Part shown: piece by piece, positions 59,060 to 64,000 of the stretch
Layout: every line of letters starts with the position of its first letter
Numbering within the stretch: the stretch's first letter is position 1
Assembly (NCBI GenBank): GCA_004794785.1
Contig: SJOL01009693.1
Span: 103,769 to 167,768, forward strand
Length of the DNA: 64,000 nt
Reading direction: 5' to 3'
Source: Opisthorchis felineus
Lineage: Eukaryota > Platyhelminthes > Trematoda > Opisthorchiida > Opisthorchiidae
Translations under genes and position numbers: made by a program
Notes under the pieces: model-generated
Database searches by the model: none
Seen by the model: the letters and a program-made list of their open reading frames with translations, nothing else
What the model was told of the DNA's origin: nothing

Positions 59060-59305
59060 CGCCAGGAATGTCATATTCCTGACGGTTATCCCTAAATACC
59101 CGATACCTACTGAGATCCTAAAACTCCACTAAACGCCACCCAGACAGCTTTGGATCGAGGTCAAACAGTAGCCTTTAACACATAGCGCGAATCCGTTGTA
59201 CTTCCGCACTTGCTCGTTTTCAGTAAAGCTGTTGCGCTTCTTGTGGGCAAGTCTATTTGCGGCACTAAGGCACTGAAGTGGGAACAACAGTCAGGTATAA
59301 CAACA
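59060..59305 (+). repeat. Solo gypsy LTR (same family as 40861-41261)
   Basis: Blocks shared in order with the 5' LTR at 40861 include AGGAATGTCATATTCCTGA, CCCGA, AAACTCCAC, TAGCGCGA, CCGTTGTA, GGCACTGAAGTGGG and the end GGTATAACAACA. No gypsy coding sequence lies on either side, which fits a solo LTR left by LTR-LTR recombination. It is shorter than the 401-base copy, so parts are lost. Confidence 0.65.
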
Positions 59306-59639
59306 CTTCAACACTATTTCTGCTGCTTCGAAGGTGGGCAGCCCGGAGGTGTGCTACCAGAGAGGTTAGCAGATTTAATAGCTGCACGTCGGGTTTGAGT
59401 TCAGGGCCCTAATAGGGTGTCTGCGGCGTACTTGTTTGCTTCCTGTACTGGTTCTTCCGAGAGCTGCCAGTGTTCCCACCCTTTGGGTGTCTGGTATGCG
59501 CGGAACTTTTGCATTCGGAGGACGTAGTTTTTCCCTCGTGGTAGAAAATTTCGATGGCCATTACTTATAGCCCGTGCAGCACCACCTTTTCTATGACTGG
59601 ATGTGCTGCTGTTCAGAGATGTGCGCGAAGATGCGTCAG

Positions 59640-60602
59640 TTTGGTTTCTTTGGCTTTTTGGCGTGATTTGGACGGCAAGGTGTCTCTGTGAGGTCCTATT
59701 GGATTGTTTGTGCGCCGGATGGCACCATAGAGGAGTATCCCTTTTGGTTGCGCTCCCAAGAGGCTCGTTTTCGCAGGGGACTGCACCTTGAACGTAGCCA
59801 GCAGCTTTTCAGCGGGGTGAAGTTTGCGTGGCTTGGTGGCCACAGTCGCTTTCCTTTCGTGTTTGTGCTAACTACCAGGTCGTTTGCGATCAGCTGGGCC
59901 GGCTTACTGTATGCAGGAAGTTCCAGTACATGTCTGCCGGATTTGGGGCCTTGGCTATTGAGGTCATGAGTGACGACTGCGTCCACAATCTGAGAGGCTG
60001 CTTCTGATGTAGTGGAGCCGGAGGCTGGTGTTTTTGCAGTTTCCGTGGTTGTGAGGTTTTCGCAGCAGTCCCCGAAGTTAAGGTCAGCGCTTTTGGTTGA
60101 TCTGGCAATGGACTTTGCTGCTTGCTCCACACAGCTGATCTAATCAAGCCTGAAACTTGTGAATGGGGTGTGGAGTTCACCGCTGCGCCTCTGTCGCAAT
60201 ACAGGGGTCTACAGCCACCATCGAGTTGCCCATAATTTTGGGGTCGGCTAAACTGTCGCTAAGCGTAGGCCTGTTTCGCGCCTAACCTCTAGGACTTTTG
60301 TGGCCCAGTTTTCGAGCCTCTAGAAGGCAATCCTCGAATATACGCTTGACCTTTGTGTAGACCTTCTGACTTCTGACAGCCAGCGTCAAAATCCTCTGTG
60401 CGGTAGTTGGGGTGGAAAGATTGACTAGCAGAACAAATATTCGCCTGTTTCCTTGCCGTCGTGACCACTCTGCTTGAAAACACTCGCATTTAGGCTTTGT
60501 GTCAAACCCCTCCCCAAGGAGTGACTGCGCCAGATTTTTTAACGTGATGACTCCGGATAACGACCTCCGGATGACCATCCTGCTCTCCATTATACCCTCC
60601 AT
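59640..60602 (-). mobile_element. Possible LINE ORF1 remnant
   Basis: On the minus strand there are open stretches 60602-60282 (ILTLAVRSQKVYTKVKRIFE, with a CECF segment before it) and 60130-59696 (Pro/Thr/Ser-rich). They resemble the first ORF of CR1-type LINEs in composition and in the order relative to the LINE at 58.3-55.9 kb. No zinc finger or PHD motif was confirmed, so this is an inference from position and style. Confidence 0.4.
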
Positions 60603-63289
60603 TATTCCTATAGCCTGTTACCACATGAACAGAGCTCAAGCGGGCGTCCAATGCCACGGCTAAATACCCGTGCGCATAAAATATTTATTCTTGCCAATTA
60701 TACAGCAGTTTGGCTGTGGTTGGGAAGTTTTATTTCGATCTCTAAGATGTAAGGTAAACCAACCGTCAGCTTGGGGTGATACCCGTGAACAGCGCACAAT
60801 AGGCGCACCACCACTGAGGTTGTAAGTCACCCAGTTCAATCCAATTTAAATTGAAGCATCTTTAGCTCTATTTCATATAATTTTACTTTTCGCATCCAGA
60901 CCTATTAGTTCTACTGAGACGTCTTATAACGGACTACGGGACATGTTTATAACGTTCAGGGACAACTGGACAAAAATGATAGCATATCTAGCTTCCCGGC
61001 GGACCTCTTGGACTAGTTAATCCCATCCTCTTGGAATAACACTATGCAGGAAACTGACGGGTTAACTGAGCTGCAATGGACTCTACATTATTTTCTCACA
61101 ATCAACTTTCCCCCGACTGAATGGTGGGACCACCTTGTTTGCGGGTCTTGAAAACAAAACCGTTGTTCATATCGCCATTTAGTAGGCCCTTATCCATACA
61201 ACTGAAACCTGCTTCGTCCATCCAAGCTGGTATTGCATGCGTTGGTTGCCGTCAAGTTAACAACAACAAAATGCATTCGGGTCCACAAATGAGGAAGAAC
61301 GATTGGTAAACTGGGCCGTCTTTGCCTTCTATGCAAACCCACACACCGATTGCTTCTCCATCCTCACTGCATAGGAAGGATAGGCGGATATCACAAGCCA
61401 GGGAATAGTAACCTATGAGCCTCTAGCGGCGTTCAGTGATAAAGTGACCTGATGCATCTTGGACGCCTGAAAATTTTGAGATCGTCGGCGGATAACATTT
61501 TCAAGTTTATCTGCCCAAAATCATATTTACAGAGCCTGTTTTTATTCTCCTAGCTGTAGTAAGCCATAAACATTTTCTAGCAGCGGACTCCATCCCACTG
61601 AATACCTACACTACCTGACAAGCTCTGTTGATCTCATCCCATACTTTCTTAATCCCAAGTTGTCCCCTCGGTTGCACCTGTACCGAAAGCCTCATTTTGT
61701 CCCTACCTGCCTATTTAAGTTCCTGAGGACCACTCGTGTGGCTGTCCAACTCGATCCAATGTTTGTGCTTCTGCATCAGGCCGAATCTCCCCTTGATAAC
61801 CCAAATCATTTGCCTGCAGAAATGCTTACACCTTGTCCAACTGCCTTATACACTGCCTTATATACTGCCATCCAATAAACGAAGTATATCAATTTAATGA
61901 TGTAATGCACTGCCTACTCTGCACAATAACACCCGCATGGATTCTCTTCGTGTCGTGCATTATCCCTCCTAGTCGTCTCCAACCCTTACTTGCAAATGCA
62001 AGCAAACTGCTATCCATCACCCGACCACCACTGGGGCGAGTTTGTTTTGGCAGTGCTACCAATTATTTGCGCCGTAGGGTGGGGGCCAAACATCCGGAGG
62101 GCAGTTCCAGCAACCGGAAAACAATCTTGTACTGTGATTTTTGTGTGGAATAAAAGTCCAGCATACGCAAACCAAAGCTTGAAAGGCGAATAACTCTGAT
62201 GCACTTTACGACAGTATCGCCTGTTATTCAAGCTGTCCAAAGGGCTGTTATTAATGCAAACATCTGGGGTTGAATATCCCTTCAAGTTATTTTTCTGCAC
62301 TGTTTTTTAAAGTCCAATCTTGCCACATTACAAAAAATCCCACTACTCTAGTTTCATTGAACCATCAAAAGATAGACGATCCTTCTGTGCTCAAATGAAT
62401 GACTGCCAATGCGGGTTTTTATACAGACCTTCGTCAAAGCTGATCGGGCTGTTGATTGATGGTAACCTAGTCGGAGTAATTTATTGTACCTGTTACCAAA
62501 ATTGAGGTGACTATAGTTAAATTAGAATTTTCCGGGACCAATTTAATGCCTGTGCCCTTCATAAATTATTAATTAGTACATTTTTGTTGTTGGAATGATC
62601 TCTTACACAAATGTGGCTGAGTATACTAAGCACGCTTTGCTCCTATGTCATCTACTGAATGGACAGCATAGTTACCCATGTTTGTCTTAACATACCGGTA
62701 TCACCAGAAATAGGGAGAACAGTCTGTTAACAACTAAGAGCACTGGAGCAATTTTCTTAACCCTTGGAACAACCAGATGACACCGGGCTTAATCGAATTC
62801 CTAACTCAAGGTGTGAAAGAGCTGCTTAATTCAGTCTAGGCCTCTCAGATCGGGGGTACAATGTTTTCTGGGTTGAGTTCGCGATTTTCTCGCGTTCTCC
62901 TAATGTGTACGGCTGGTGAACTCGCTACAAATCTCGGGAGCCTAAGCCACATCCAACCAGCCGATGCAACGATTCATCGTTGCGAAAGATGATGTAGGGC
63001 ATTTTAGTTGCTGAAAAGGCCGCATTAACCAGAATCTTGTCTGAAAAATGCGATCAAGTGAATGAACCCGAAAAAAGCATAGACATCTGTCTGATTTAAC
63101 AGGCTCCTTACAATGCTCGGGGGCAAACCTTCCAAGAGATTTAACTTGATACCACCTTTTGCTTTCAAATTTAGATTCGCCATTCCTAAGCAACGATCTC
63201 ATCACATACAAAATTGCCAAAGTGCAACTACGAAATGTCTGGCCAAATTATTCTTCGTAGAGGAGGATGTTTGTCAACCCTTGAACTAG
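60603..63289. other. No recognised gene
   Basis: Only short open frames without known motifs are present on either strand. No LTR, SINE or LINE block was recognised. Confidence 0.5.
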
Positions 63290-64000
63290 GCAACCCCTTT
63301 TGCGTGTTGTGGGCAGATGACGTCCGTCCAAGCATTCTAAGGGAAACGCTGCCTACAGTAACGATTAACTTACACCTGGTGTTTTGTAAATCGCTCAACG
63401 AAGGCAACCTTCCCTCTGCATGGAAGGAAGCAATTGGCATGCATATCAACAAATCTGGAGGAGCTTATAGCCCGGCAGCCTCAGGCCCGTGCTTCTCATC
63501 AGATTACCATGCATGGGGGTGGAATGCCTTCAGAAGCGGGCAATTCTAAGCCACCTCAATGCCAACAGCTTCATATCCACGGCACAACATGGATATCTCC
63601 CAAACCCCTCTTGCGCGACAAACATGCTCGCGTTTTTGGACAGCTTAGCCAAAGCCAAAAGCGAAGGAGTCATATCGGATGCCATATTCTCCGAATTGTC
63701 AAGAGCACTGAATCGAATCCCTCGAGTTCCGCCGTTCAGCAAGCTTGAATCTTACAAGACTCAAGGAGAAATTTCACGCTGGATTCAGAAGTTCCCACAA
63801 AGTGGAACATTCCAGGTGATAGCCGAATCAAACTTCTCTTCTTCTGCTTCGGTTCCCAGTGAAGTTATTTCAGGCCTCGTTCCAGGGCCAGTTTTTTCTC
63901 CGATCTAATTCAGCGACCTCCTAGGTGCGCCTTTAATCCACGTATCCCTTTTGCGTATCGCTAGAAATCCTGGAGTTCCATTGCCAGCGCCATCCGGAGG
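63290..64000 (+). mobile_element. CR1/jockey-like LINE, RT part running off the window
   Basis: The plus strand encodes VFCKSLNEGNLPSAWKEAI, then ATNMLAFLDSLAKAKSEGVI, SDAIFSELSRALNRIP and SASVPSEVISGLVPGPVF, matching the RT of the LINE at 57.4-56.8 kb but in the opposite orientation. Frame changes occur near 63540. The RT palm (F-D) is altered to S-E. The element continues past the right edge. Confidence 0.85.

Overview
This is eukaryotic nuclear DNA, almost certainly from a trematode flatworm. The signs are long introns with GT/AG boundaries, a gene spread over at least 36 kb, and dense degenerate retroelements (RTE-like and CR1/jockey-like LINEs, Ty3/gypsy elements, a tRNA-derived SINE). 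The SINE and LINE types look like those of liver flukes such as Clonorchis and Opisthorchis. That species-level guess rests on memory of the repeat types and is weaker than the trematode call. There are no bacterial operons, CRISPR arrays or plasmid features.

The one clear cellular gene is Axin, the scaffold of the Wnt/beta-catenin destruction complex, on the minus strand. Seven coding exons were reconstructed by eye: 44960-44114 (RGS domain), 21926-21575 (GSK3-binding helix), 20546-19342 (beta-catenin-binding motif), 17656-17415, 11904-11574, 10967-10722 (first part of DIX) and 8303-8177 (end of DIX and stop codon). Every donor and acceptor is GT/AG, and the phase matches at all six junctions (2, 0, 2, 1, 2, 2). 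That gives about 1,116 codons. The exon or exons upstream of the RGS exon were not found.

Layout from left to right: 1-8.2 kb is 3' flank with one dispersed hairpin repeat. 8.2-21.9 kb holds the six distal Axin exons, with SINEs, a poly-G run and a tRNA-like sequence in the introns. 21.9-44.1 kb is one intron of about 22 kb packed with insertions: an alpha-tubulin-like fragment, SINEs, RTE LINE remnants (one with a 5' inversion) and two Ty3/gypsy elements (one 5'-truncated, one internally deleted). 44.1-45.0 kb is the RGS exon. 45-64 kb is upstream sequence with several copies of one CR1/jockey-like LINE, a solo gypsy LTR and a possible LINE ORF1 remnant.

The Axin exons carry the modules of a working scaffold: RGS (APC contact in the family), GSK3 helix, beta-catenin helix and DIX polymerisation domain. 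All recognised mobile-element coding regions are broken by stops, frameshifts, truncation or deletion, so they look like inactive relics.
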